Shown here one piece after another: positions 24,701 through 34,777 of a stretch of 64,000 nt of DNA. The DNA lies in NCBI GenBank assembly GCA_019188255.1, contig JAETXT010000006.1:2852001-2916000 (forward strand), given 5' to 3'. The notes under the pieces were generated by a model, which was given only the letters and a program-made list of their open reading frames with translations, did not search any database and was not told the origin of the DNA. The position numbers and the translations under genes are program-made. The first letter of the stretch is position 1. The number at the start of each line of letters is the position of its first letter. This stretch comes from Verticillium longisporum (lineage: Eukaryota; Ascomycota; Sordariomycetes; Glomerellales; Plectosphaerellaceae).

Positions 24701-25480
24701 GAAGAGACTGTTCGCTTGCTCCGCACGGCAGTCACGGCCTCTAACTTGGGGGCTCTGCTTGTGGTCGTGAACAGGATCTCGGCGCCCACGTATTCGCGGC
24801 TTCTTTGCAACGCCATCGTCCGATCGTTTGGCTTGACACGCACGACCACCAGCGGACTCACTCGCGAGGAGGAGGTCGACAACATCATGAGCACGGTTGT
24901 GTGGAGGAACCTCTCCTCCTTCATGGCACGGTCCTTCTTCGTAGCCATCGGCGATGTGTCGCTCTTAGTTGCGGCGCCATTATTCGAGGCGCCAGTGACA
25001 GCTCGAATGGTCGTCAAATGTGCATGCGATCTCATCATCATCATGGATCGGGCCTTCCACACTGGCGGAAAGTTTGTCACGCGGCAGATCCGACAGGCCT
25101 CGCGGGAGTACGTACAGCCTCTTGCAGAAAGCGAGTTGCGCGGCCTGCGCAACCGGACAGGCGTCAAGCCGGGTTCTTCGAGGAGACGGTTGGTCCATAA
25201 ACGCGTCAACGCGCTGATACCGGTGATTTCGGCATTGGCGGTGAAGATATACAGGAAGCGTCAGATTGAGAGCCTGCAACGGGGCATTCGAGAGATCATT
25301 GATGATTATCGAATGCAGTCGGCAACAGACCACTATCTGGAAAGCGATGAATCTGTTGCGTCTAGCGACACATTGTCTGTGGGAACTGGCTCGCTGGATG
25401 AGACGCTGGACGTTGCTTCGGAGGATGATGAGGATTTGAAGGCGTTGTCGGACATGAGCATCAAGGGGGCAGGGGTGTGA
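21768..25480 (+). CDS. DUF2235 (Tle1-like) lipase fused to a P-loop GTPase
   Basis: Eleven exons: 21768-21954, 22024-22115, 22172-22279, 22346-22412, 22475-22620, 22686-22699, 22762-23504, 23569-23834, 23891-24084, 24170-24483 and 24576-25480. The total divides by three and gives 1011 aa. Residues ~46-340 are a DUF2235 hydrolase: RIVVCVDGTWYNADGKE (N-terminal signature), nucleophile Ser148 in GFSRG, Asp222 in GLFDTV and His284 in WHVDIGGG, so the triad looks complete. Residues ~515-690 are a GTP-binding domain: GRSGVGKST (G1, 523-531), DSEG (G3, 570-573) and TKKD (G4, 642-645). The C-terminal ~300 residues contain hydrophobic helices (around MARSFFVAIGDVSLLVAA) and an acidic Ser/Asp tail. Known members of the lipase family (bacterial Tle1) cleave phospholipids. 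That GTP controls the lipase or its membrane binding is my inference. ATG 21768 is a guess; ATGs at 21792 and 21851 are also in frame. Confidence 0.88.
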
Positions 25481-25938
25481 GGCCGTCTTGTGGATGTTGC
25501 GTTGCAGCAACAATGAAGCTGTAGATAGGACTTGCCTAGGAGCCATGAGCCATGCATCTTCACCCAGCGATGAGAGCAAAGCATCGAGTGGATCCGGGGC
25601 ACGTGACCAGGCATCGATATGGTGGGGTACGCCCAGCGCGCTAGCCCGCTGGAGCCAAAAGTAAACAACGTAGCAGCCTCTCCCGCTTGTGCCTGGACCT
25701 GGACCCTGTCTGTACCTGTCACCCACATCGCGACTCCCAGCACGTTCCACACCACCACTATCTCAACACTGAGCATTGCTTGCATCACGCACCTATTCTT
25801 GAGCATTGCACATTACATGCGCTGCTGCATACTTTTAGTCATTCGAATCACTCAACAAACAGCTACACAGTCAAACACACTCCCATTTTGCACCAGAGCC
25901 ACCGAAAACAACACACGGCATCGCGCCTACCTCACCGC
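25481..25938. other. Short intergenic spacer
   Basis: Promoter and CA-rich leader of the next gene. The frame of that gene is open upstream to 25687 but has no ATG before 25939. Confidence 0.6.
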
Positions 25939-28900
25939 ATGGTCGTCACCAAAATGGCCACGCCACGCGCCATGAGCAATGACGAGTTGCTCTCGTCGCC
26001 CGACCCCCTCAACGCCTCGCGCGACGGATCCTTCCTCCCATCCTCCCGTCGCGTCACACGAAGCGCATCCCAAGTCTCCCACCGCTACATGTCCCTCGGC
26101 GCCAGCAACTCCCCTCGCAAGCAGACCATCGCCGTCGAGATTGGCAGCGCCAAGACCCCACAACGCCTCTTGGTGACCCTCGAAACCGAAAACGACGACC
26201 AGAACCGCATAGCACGCACCCTCTTCCCGTCGTCCACGCCCGCGAGGAGGTCGCGCAGGAAGTCCACCGCTGCCACCACCAAATCTGTGCCGCTGCGCGA
26301 TGAAGATGCGCCTGGCGCCATCACGCCCAAACGAAGGGGTCGCGGCAAGAGGAACTCGACCCCGATGAAGCAGACGCCTGGCCGGAGCAAGAGAGCGAAA
26401 ATAACAGAGACGGACGACTCGGAATCCGACGCGACTTCGCGACCGGCCCCGGCCTCAGCGGCCGGCAGGAAGAAGACCTCTGCAACCCCCAAGAAGCGCG
26501 CTGCTACCCCGAAAAAGACCGCAACCTCGCAAAAGAAGACACCACAGAGACGTAGCGCGAGAATTCTGGACCTCGAGGAGGAGAGCATGTCCGACGCCAC
26601 CGTTCTGTCGGAGCTGTCAAACATAACAACACGACAATCCAAGAAGCGCAAGGCGCAGACGGCGCCTGACGAAGAAACATCATCTTCAAAACAAAGCACA
26701 AAGCGGGCCACGGGCAAGGCGCGCCGCATGGCACTGATTCCCGAAGAAATCGAGAGAATCGCCGAACCCGTTTTAGACTCGGTTGAGAATGTCCATGCCG
26801 AGGAAAATACCAGGACCGAACCCATCGCTGAGGAGCCTGCTACAGAACCTGCAGCCTCACTCGTCTATGAACCACAGACATCGGAAGACCCGTTGACTAG
26901 CGACGCTATCGTGGACAACACCGCAACAACACGCATTACTGCCGGAGCACCCACTGAAGAGGTCTCCACCGAGTCCTGGATCAGTGGACGCCGCTCATCA
27001 ACACCGGTGGAAGACAGTGGATGGGACGCTCAGCATTCCATTCAGCAAGAAGAGCCTGAGAGCAAGCCAGAAACTGAGAGCATTGATCAGAACGATGCGA
27101 CGGCTCGTGTTGCCTCCAGTCAAGAACCCACACCGCAAGACCAGTCCATGATGCAAGTCGAATCGGGCATCCAGAACGGGCTTGAAGATGAGCAGCATGT
27201 GCAGCCCCAAGCTTCGGAACAACAGCATGAGCAACAGGAAGAAGAGAAAGAAGCTGCCCCGGAGCCCGACATGTGGCTTGCCATGTCCAACGCCGCTGGT
27301 GGGCCCCCCTCAGATTTTAGCGATGATGCACCTCCTGACGACGGTCCCGATGACCACTCCGACATCAACGATGACGCTGCTGCAGAGACTGTCGCTGATC
27401 AATTCTCCGACGACGACGAAGCTGCAGCGCGGCCTGCACTTGACGACACGGTCGCGCAGGGAGAGGACTTTAGCATGATATTCGCTGCTTCCATCCCCTC
27501 CTTACGAGGCAGTCTAGGTGTTCGGCCCAATGAGACGATGGAATTCGGCGAAGAAACAAGCTTCATAATCAGCCAGACACTTGAGTCTTTCAGAAAGTCG
27601 AGGGCTGGAGAAGAGACTGCCGCTCAAAACGAAGGAAGCCCTGATCTGAGTTATGATCACAGTCGGGTCTTGCAAGAACAGCGCAACGGCCGCGATGACG
27701 ATCGTGACGAAGTCCGTCGCGATGACGTTCAGGATGTCGAATCTAACCAGGCTGATCAGGACGAGGCTCAAGGCGACAGCACCAATGTCGACGATCTCCC
27801 AGTTCTTCCAGTTTTGAGCCAGCAAGCCCCGACTACCTCTCAGGCACAGCTTGACCTCAATTCCGAATGGTCTGAGGCTCCTGACGAGGTTCTCGAGGCT
27901 GCCGTGCCGCGTGAGCACCAACAAGGCGGCGACGAGCGGTCTCCTATCAAACGCTACAGACCTGCCGCTTGCATCTCGTCGCCAGAGATGTCTGCTTTAT
28001 ACGAGGACCCATTCCTCGATATTGCCGAGAAACAGGCGGCTGCGCAAGCACCTAGCTCCCTTGCTCGTAGGCTGTTTTCATCTTCTAGAAAGCCCCAGTC
28101 TCAAGCAGCCGCATCGTCTCCAGCCGAGCCAACCCCGCGACCGCTGGCCCGTCAATCTCTTGCCCGCCAGGTGCTTTCTTCTGCGCAGAAGTCGATGGAC
28201 GTTGACTCGTCGCCAGTGAGATCAGTAGCAGATGAGGATGAGTTCCCCGAGGTCCCAGACAATGTGCTTGCAGCCTTTACTCCGGCTAAGTCTCAGTATC
28301 TGTGGTCCAACAAACCCTCTGCTTCCGGATCCGCCGTCAAGTCACACGCCACCAAGGCAACGTCGCTTGGAAACACCTTGGAGATGACTGACGCCGAGTC
28401 TGCTGCTTCTCCCTCTGGCTCAGTACGCGGCCGTTCAGCTTTGTCGCCCGCCAAGCGCCACCTTTCCCCTTCATTGGCTCGATCCAGCCCCCGACGCAAG
28501 CCGGTATCCCTGAGCAGACAGTTGTTTAACTCAAAGGTGCAGGAGGCGCGACATGCGGATATTGATCACAACGTGGATGCCATCCCTATTGATCTCAAGG
28601 GCAAGGCGACGCCCAACGTAGACCATGACGAGTCTGATGCCTACAACGATTCCTGGTCCGAAATACCAGAAGACGTGCTGGACGCTGCGGTGCCTGAGTG
28701 GTATTTGGCTCAGCGTAAGGCTGAGGAGCGCGCCAAGAATACACATGATCTCGAGAAGGACACTCTCGACCAGGGAGCTCACGATGCTTCTCTCATGGAT
28801 GAGGAAGATGACGAAGACGTTCAGAACGTGGGCTCAGTGGAAGACCGCGTCGGGGAGGACGACAACCTCAGCGAGAACGACATGCAGGAGGAGCTCTCCG

Positions 28901-31900
28901 AGGAGGAAGCGTTTGAAGAGGATGTCCAGGATGAGGATGAGGAAGAAGAGGCGCGTGACGACGCCCAGATGGACTACGTTGACAACGACAGTGCCCACGA
29001 TGATATGGCTACCGAAGGCAACACAACCCAGAAGGACATCGCTGCTGCTTCGTCCCCCAGGAGTCGTGCTGCTTCTGTTGCTAGCACGCAAGGACGTCTG
29101 CCGACCCCCGAGCTTACATCTTCGCCCCTTGACAGCACCGTGATCTCTCATCACGACCGCCACGGAACGGCCCAAGAGCCTGCTGCTGCAGAGCCTGCTG
29201 CCGGGGACACTTTACCCGAGCTCCCTGCAGCAACTTCGAAGGCGAGACCGACGCTCGATGTTCTTGTGACGGAACCCGAAGCCCAGCAAAAGTCGACACC
29301 CACGGCGCCAGAGCTCTCGTCTCAACGTACTTCTCAAGATGCCAACATGCTAGCTCCCCGCTCTGCTTCTGCTGAGCTGGGACATCGCCCGTCTCTGTCA
29401 CCCATCGTAAGGGCTGGGCTTGCTTTGCAGAGCGTCACCTCCGAGGCTTCGTCGCCCATCTCCCGGCAGAACTCATTGGGCAGTCCTTTCAGGCCCGCGA
29501 CGAACGCCACGCCTGGTCACACGGCTAGCCGCTCTATTGAGCGTCCACACTCCAACCATGTCGTTCCGAGTTCCTCGAAGCTTATCGCCACCGAGACTCC
29601 CAAGCAGCGGCCCACGACGTCGGCAGATCAGTCTGCGAGTCAGTCCGGCGCCCAGTTCACTGGTGCCAGAAAGGGATGGTTCCCGCCGCTGTCCAATATT
29701 CTCCAAGCTGGCGCCAAATTCTTCTCGCCTACAGCGGTAACCTCCGCGCGCGAGCAGGCGAGCCTCGAGTCCCCAGCGGCGAAACTGGTGGCGCGTGATC
29801 CCTCCCAATCACTCAACAGAATGAGTGATTCTTTTGCGTCGGGGCGAGAGCAAGAGGTCGTCGCATCTTCTGGTGACTCCGACTCTCTCCATGTTGCTCC
29901 CCCTCATGAGGAGGAGTCGAGCTGGATGGTCGACGAGCAGTCTCCTGCAGCGGCCCCCCGAGAAGAGACCGTCTTCCAGCACCAGGCTACCAGCCCGAGC
30001 CTGAGTGTTGCGTTTGGTTCCGTCGCTGGATACAGTTCGCATGCCCGTGAACCAAGCGTCGTTGCGCCGACGCAAAATTCACCTCCCCATGCAACTGCCG
30101 CGGGCGAGGACGAAGACGAGGAGGACATTTGGGAGGTTGAGGCACAGCGAGATACTCCTAAGGGCTCTCGCCAACAACCCTTCGGTAAGCGGTCAAGTGT
30201 ACGAGGTACTGGCTCCCTGCGTCAGAAACCATTTGGTACGAGTCCCCGCAAGAGGCACCATCCCTACGTCAAAGCCCGGCCCGTTGTGCCCAGTCCGTGG
30301 ACGAAGGCCGGCAAAGAGAATGAGCCCCTGGGAGACGAAGTGACAGGCCTGACACCGGCCAAGGCACAGGCCGCCGAAGCAGCACGAACCGTTCAGAAGA
30401 GCGCACAATCCAGCCGCCAAAACAAAATGTTAAGCTTCTTCTCTTCTCCAGCCCTCCTGCCAGGTATGGAAAACGCTCAGGCCGCTCTCGAGCGCAAGAG
30501 GCGCGATCTCGCTGCCCAGGAAGAAGCTGCCAACCGTCCAGCCGAGAGCCCTATTCACGTACTACAGACGAGCAACACAATGTTTCCGACGGTCCCGTTC
30601 AAGAGCGCCAATCCGTTTGCCAACGCCAGAGCACCTGCGCCTAGCTCGCTGAGGAAGTCTGTTCTGGCGCCCAGCACACCAGACCGGTCGCAGGTCCAGT
30701 CCCGCGGCAAGTCAACGCAGAAGAGCCTTGGGGTGTCCAAGCTGTCGTTCGCGCCGACACAGTCCGCGACACCTGTTCGGACGCACCTTTCCCACGCCGA
30801 CATAGAGAAGTGGCAGGAGGATTCTGCTCTGGAAGAGTCATCTTCTTCCCCCGATCATCGACTGAGGTTTCTCCGCACTCTGCCACCGAAGAACGCTTCG
30901 CCCAGCAAGTCCGCGATGCGATCGCCTCTGAAGGCCCACACTCCCGGTCCTGTGGTAGAATGGGACAGCGGCGTCGAGTCGCCGATGACTCAGGCGCAGA
31001 AGCGTTTCGAGAGAGAGCTTGAGCAGGCTGCTGTAGATGACTTTGCTCGTCGCCAATGGGAGGCCCAGCACAGTGCCACGAGGAAGAGTTTGAGCAGACA
31101 GCGCACAGTCAGCGAGGTCGCTACCCATGACGACGAAGTCAGCAACGACGAAGTGAACGAAGAAGATGCTCGTCAGGAGCTTGTCGGCGACGATGACAAT
31201 AATGTTGAAATGATGGACGCCCCAAGCGTCGAGACGGAGGAGGAACTCTCATCGAACCCTCCTCGCACGCAGCTGGCATCCAACCAGCCCAGAGAATCCT
31301 CACAGCAAAGGGGACTCTCGATCGAGCTTGAGCTCCAGCTCCAACGCGAACGCATGGAGCAATACGCGCTGGAGCGACAGGAGGCACTGCGACGTCAGAA
31401 GGAGGAGATTGAGCTTGCAAACCAGCAGAGGCTCGAAGAAGAGAAGAGAGCCAAGGAGCTGAAAGAGATTGAGCGAGAGCGCTACCGCAAGCAGGCCGTG
31501 GCAGAGTGGGATCAGCCGCTTTCCAGGACCGTCTGGGGCGACACCCACTACCGCTACATGCACCGCCTCATCAAGATGCGGCGCAAGGGTCCATTCAACT
31601 ATGTCTTCCCGGAGGACTTTGAGCGTCGCACGGGATGGCTCATGGGCCAGACCGTTCTCGCACATGACGAGACGCAGCAGAGGCTTGTGCTGAACGCCTG
31701 GCACCTCAACGTCATTGACGTGTTCATGAGCGAGGTCAAGGGGGTCTGGGACGAACTCGAGCTGGCCATCAGGCTCTTCTCCATCGTCGTCATGGAGCGA
31801 CTGCGCGAGGAGTGGCACCTTCCCCTCGACGAGATACGGAAGGCCATGGTGGCCCAGCGCGCAGCGTTGGCGGCGCAGGCCGAGGCTGCTGCCAACGCAC

Positions 31901-31953
31901 AGGAGGTTGCGGAGGATGGTTACGAGGACGACGAGGAGTACTCGGGAGTCTAA
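25939..31953 (+). CDS. Very large AT-hook-like nuclear protein
   Basis: One uninterrupted exon, 2004 aa. Mostly disordered: Ser/Pro/Glu-rich with many SP/TP sites. A basic N-terminal part has an AT-hook-like KRRGRGKRN, KTPQRLLVTL and Lys/Arg-Ala tracts. A highly acidic stretch lies at about 28790-28980. A degenerate ~15-residue motif, [WF]xExP[DE]xVLxAA, occurs three times (27868, 28240, 28652). Two PFG elements (QQPFGKRSS, QKPFGTSPRKR) lie near 30175-30250. A coiled coil (LELQLQRERMEQYALERQEA...) leads into a conserved globular C-terminus with WDQPLSRTVWGDTHYRYMHR and a helical block to the end. It resembles proteins annotated in ascomycetes as 'AT DNA binding protein'. The function is not known to me. 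A role at chromatin is likely from composition; I find no INCENP IN-box. Confidence 0.8.
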   Translation: MVVTKMATPRAMSNDELLSSPDPLNASRDGSFLPSSRRVTRSASQVSHRYMSLGASNSPRKQTIAVEIGSAKTPQRLLVTLETENDDQNRIARTLFPSSTPARRSRRKSTAATTKSVPLRDEDAPGAITPKRRGRGKRNSTPMKQTPGRSKRAKITETDDSESDATSRPAPASAAGRKKTSATPKKRAATPKKTATSQKKTPQRRSARILDLEEESMSDATVLSELSNITTRQSKKRKAQTAPDEETSSSKQSTKRATGKARRMALIPEEIERIAEPVLDSVENVHAEENTRTEPIAEEPATEPAASLVYEPQTSEDPLTSDAIVDNTATTRITAGAPTEEVSTESWISGRRSSTPVEDSGWDAQHSIQQEEPESKPETESIDQNDATARVASSQEPTPQDQSMMQVESGIQNGLEDEQHVQPQASEQQHEQQEEEKEAAPEPDMWLAMSNAAGGPPSDFSDDAPPDDGPDDHSDINDDAAAETVADQFSDDDEAAARPALDDTVAQGEDFSMIFAASIPSLRGSLGVRPNETMEFGEETSFIISQTLESFRKSRAGEETAAQNEGSPDLSYDHSRVLQEQRNGRDDDRDEVRRDDVQDVESNQADQDEAQGDSTNVDDLPVLPVLSQQAPTTSQAQLDLNSEWSEAPDEVLEAAVPREHQQGGDERSPIKRYRPAACISSPEMSALYEDPFLDIAEKQAAAQAPSSLARRLFSSSRKPQSQAAASSPAEPTPRPLARQSLARQVLSSAQKSMDVDSSPVRSVADEDEFPEVPDNVLAAFTPAKSQYLWSNKPSASGSAVKSHATKATSLGNTLEMTDAESAASPSGSVRGRSALSPAKRHLSPSLARSSPRRKPVSLSRQLFNSKVQEARHADIDHNVDAIPIDLKGKATPNVDHDESDAYNDSWSEIPEDVLDAAVPEWYLAQRKAEERAKNTHDLEKDTLDQGAHDASLMDEEDDEDVQNVGSVEDRVGEDDNLSENDMQEELSEEEAFEEDVQDEDEEEEARDDAQMDYVDNDSAHDDMATEGNTTQKDIAAASSPRSRAASVASTQGRLPTPELTSSPLDSTVISHHDRHGTAQEPAAAEPAAGDTLPELPAATSKARPTLDVLVTEPEAQQKSTPTAPELSSQRTSQDANMLAPRSASAELGHRPSLSPIVRAGLALQSVTSEASSPISRQNSLGSPFRPATNATPGHTASRSIERPHSNHVVPSSSKLIATETPKQRPTTSADQSASQSGAQFTGARKGWFPPLSNILQAGAKFFSPTAVTSAREQASLESPAAKLVARDPSQSLNRMSDSFASGREQEVVASSGDSDSLHVAPPHEEESSWMVDEQSPAAAPREETVFQHQATSPSLSVAFGSVAGYSSHAREPSVVAPTQNSPPHATAAGEDEDEEDIWEVEAQRDTPKGSRQQPFGKRSSVRGTGSLRQKPFGTSPRKRHHPYVKARPVVPSPWTKAGKENEPLGDEVTGLTPAKAQAAEAARTVQKSAQSSRQNKMLSFFSSPALLPGMENAQAALERKRRDLAAQEEAANRPAESPIHVLQTSNTMFPTVPFKSANPFANARAPAPSSLRKSVLAPSTPDRSQVQSRGKSTQKSLGVSKLSFAPTQSATPVRTHLSHADIEKWQEDSALEESSSSPDHRLRFLRTLPPKNASPSKSAMRSPLKAHTPGPVVEWDSGVESPMTQAQKRFERELEQAAVDDFARRQWEAQHSATRKSLSRQRTVSEVATHDDEVSNDEVNEEDARQELVGDDDNNVEMMDAPSVETEEELSSNPPRTQLASNQPRESSQQRGLSIELELQLQRERMEQYALERQEALRRQKEEIELANQQRLEEEKRAKELKEIERERYRKQAVAEWDQPLSRTVWGDTHYRYMHRLIKMRRKGPFNYVFPEDFERRTGWLMGQTVLAHDETQQRLVLNAWHLNVIDVFMSEVKGVWDELELAIRLFSIVVMERLREEWHLPLDEIRKAMVAQRAALAAQAEAAANAQEVAEDGYEDDEEYSGV

Positions 31954-32721
31954 GGGTGTGCGCATGACAGACGAGAAGAGGCACATCTGCTGCGTGAGCA
32001 GCTTTTCGCCAGTGTCGGTGTTTGGGGTCTTGAGTCTTTGTATTGCATACTATGGCGGCATAGCGTTGCATTTTTGTCTTTTTCACTTGCACGAGGAGAA
32101 CGAGAGGTCATGTTTAGACGACGAAGGCCTTGGGTGGCTTTTTTCCTCCCTTGTTTTGGGTTTCTCGAAGGCGTTTAGGAAAAGGGGGACGACGATTGGG
32201 AGTCGCCCTACAGCGCCGATTGGCATCACCACGACGTTTGAGAGCGCTTGGCGTTGAGCTATCATGTCGTTTTAGCATGTCCGAGTACAGAGGATGTTTC
32301 GCTCTCGAGAGCAGAGGGCAAGGGTCTGCGCAACCAGGAATGGACTTGGGGTGTCAGGGGCGTTTTGGTACCCGCCGTATGGGTTTTGGTGTTGGAGATA
32401 CCCGTGTCAGGGAGTGTCGAAGTATAGGATTCACTGAATGAATGAGCGAGTACATTTTGATTGTTCGATGCCTATTGAGCCATGAAAAAGTGGTCATGAT
32501 GCTGCTCACATGTAGGCGCTGGGCGGTACGAGCACGGAATTCACATTCACACACATGATTCAGACCCGCGATGACGCCTCACTTCAGGCGGGGGCACTCA
32601 GCAGATGACAGGCGATGGACATGGCATCGAATGATTCGCGTCCGGCGTCTTCACCAGCGGTATCTATGATGTTGTTACACTACAGCTCGCCACCCCCCCT
32701 CTCGCCGGGCCCTCTGCCGGC
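31954..32721. other. Convergent intergenic spacer
   Basis: 3' regions of the AT-hook gene and RPN6 face each other. No gene or repeat of note. Confidence 0.65.
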
Positions 32722-34139
32722 CTACTCCAGCTGCGAGGCCTGGTTCGTGTAGAGCACGTCGACCACACCGCCGAGCTTCTCGATGGTGGCCAGGGCGTGG
32801 TCGTACGACTCGTCGCGGTGCGTCTCGTCAAAGATGATGAGGCAGCCGGCGCCCTGGTCGAGCACGCCGATGATGACCTTGTCGAGGATCATCTGGGAGA
32901 GCTTGCGCTCGACCTGCTGGGTGTCGAGGCCGACCATGTTGGCAATGTGGTCAATCTCGACGCGGGAGAAGGGCTCGATGACCTTGATGAGGTTCTGCTC
33001 GAGCATGGCGTCGTAGAGGCGGCGCAGGTGGTTACGGATGAAGGCGTCGGAGCCGAGCTCGTAGCGGTACGCGGTCAGGGCGCGCTCGTACTCCTCGAGG
33101 GAGCGGTTCGAGTGGGCGCGCGCGATGGCCTTCATGGCCTCGAGGTTCTGGCCGGCGTACTTCTGGGCCTGCTTCGAGGCCATGAGGTTGTTGACGTCGT
33201 CGGCGAGGTTGAGCATGATCTTGCAGAGCAGCATGTACTGCAGGGCGGCGGTGGCCTTGACGGGCTCGTCCTGCGTGTGGTAGCCGTCGAGGGCCCCGAT
33301 GAAGTAGGAGATGGCCGAGTTGTAGTCCATGACCACGGCTTGGAGCATGCGGCTCAGCATGTCGAGGTAGGCCAGCAGCAGGGGGGGGGTGTAGACCGAG
33401 GCGGCGCTCGATCGGGCGCTCGTCAGCGCGGCGCGGGCTTTGGGGATGTTGCCGAGGGCGTGGTAGACGCGCGACTCGAGAAGCTGGACCTCGACGAGGA
33501 CAAGCTTGTCGTCGAGACGCTTGAGCTCGCGCAGCAGGCCGTTGATGAGGGTGAGGGCGTCATAGTAGGACTGCTTGGCCATGAGGAGGGTGACGAGACG
33601 GGTCTCGAGGTTCTGGCGCAGGAAGCTCCGGCGCTCAGAGGTCGCCCACTCTATACATGACTTGGTGACGGCGATCTGGGTGTCGGTGGTGTTGGGAATG
33701 GCATCGAAAAGGTCAAGGAGCTGGCGGACTGGAGGTGTCACCATGTGAGTCGCCGGGGTCCATCAAGGGGGTTGTTGAGGGAGGTCATCTCACCAAGTTT
33801 TGCCGTCTTTGCCTTGGCGAACGATGAGAGGGTCGTTCTGCTTGTCGTCACCAAATCCACGAGCGATTGCGCATTCCTGGTACGGTCAGTCAGTCCATCA
33901 TGGCTGCTCATGCGCCAGCGTGGCATCAGCCGCAATGCAGCCCATGGTGAAGCTTACTTCTCATCCCGGTACAGCTCGCCCAAGCTTATCAACGCCGCTT
34001 CGTACTCCTTAATGGCGGCATCGGACGTCGCAGATGGCGGTTTCGACAGGATCTCTTGGTAGGCCTGCTCCGCTTCGCGAGGGTTCGATTTCGCCAGCTT
34101 TTGGGCTTCCTGCACCCTTGCCGAGTCGCCCTGAGCCAT
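32722..34139 (-). CDS. rpn6: 26S proteasome lid subunit Rpn6 (PSMD11), PCI domain
   Basis: Three exons on the minus strand: 34139-33958, 33876-33794 and 33728-32722, giving 423 aa, the length of human PSMD11. Introns are 81 and 65 nt and the frame closes. Exon 2 reads NAQSLVDLVTTSRTTLSSFAKAKTAKL and joins VRQLLDLFDAIPNTTDTQ, a strongly conserved Rpn6 segment. TPR-like helices fill the N-terminal half. The PCI winged-helix domain (residues ~270-395) includes IEPFSRVEIDHIANMVGLD and KLSQMILDKVIIGVLDQGAG. Rpn6 clamps the lid to the 20S core and base of the proteasome. It shares a 640-bp divergent upstream region with SOF1. Confidence 0.96.
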
Positions 34140-34777
34140 GGCTAAAGATGTGTCGGTGGTGCGGTATGTGTGGGGTGTGTGTGTGCAGCAGAGTGTATAT
34201 GTGTTGATGCGGGGGTTGTTGTTGTTGTTGTTGTCGGAGGTCGGAGGGATCGTAGAGGTTCGACCGTTCAGAGTGCAGCACAGGGTCGAGGCGGTTTGGT
34301 GGTGATGCAGCTGGGCTGCCTGAAGCTCCCACCTTTCGCGTCAGTTGCTTGGGGGGGCTGTTACTAATCAGCAATAACGAGATACCCGGATATGTGGATA
34401 ATGGGATCACGCATTGTGTGTCTCTACAGCCTTTAGATCCTTGTTTGTGGTGCACCGTAGCTGACTGTAGCCTGCCGTACTCCCTACAACCGGCCGTGGT
34501 TGATCCAAGGCGCGCTCTGATTCGAGATTATGCTCCGATAAGCCCCACACCCCGCCAAACGCTCTGGAAATTTTTGGCGATAACCAAAGTAACGAGGCGA
34601 GGGTCCAGAAGATCGATCTTGGGAAATCATAATTGTTTGGTCAGTTGCACGCAACACGCAAAATCGATCTCCAGACGCAACCCCCGAGTCAACGAAGCTC
34701 CGGACTCCCTTCGATCATCGTCCCGTCGATATCAGTCCCGACACGAATTGTCTCCTGGGCTCTGGGTCATTTTCGCC
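34140..34777. other. Divergent promoter region RPN6 / SOF1
   Basis: Both genes start at the edges of this 638-bp stretch. A GTT microsatellite lies at about 34209-34231 (CAA on the RPN6 sense strand, in its leader). I do not see a clear yeast-type Rpn4 (PACE) element. Confidence 0.6.

Noticed and set aside
25939..31953. INCENP/Sli15 identity for the large nuclear protein
   Set aside because: A coiled coil before the C-terminus suggested it, but no IN-box (W..L..A) signature is present.
32797..33660. 287-codon plus-strand frame
   Set aside because: Antisense shadow of RPN6.
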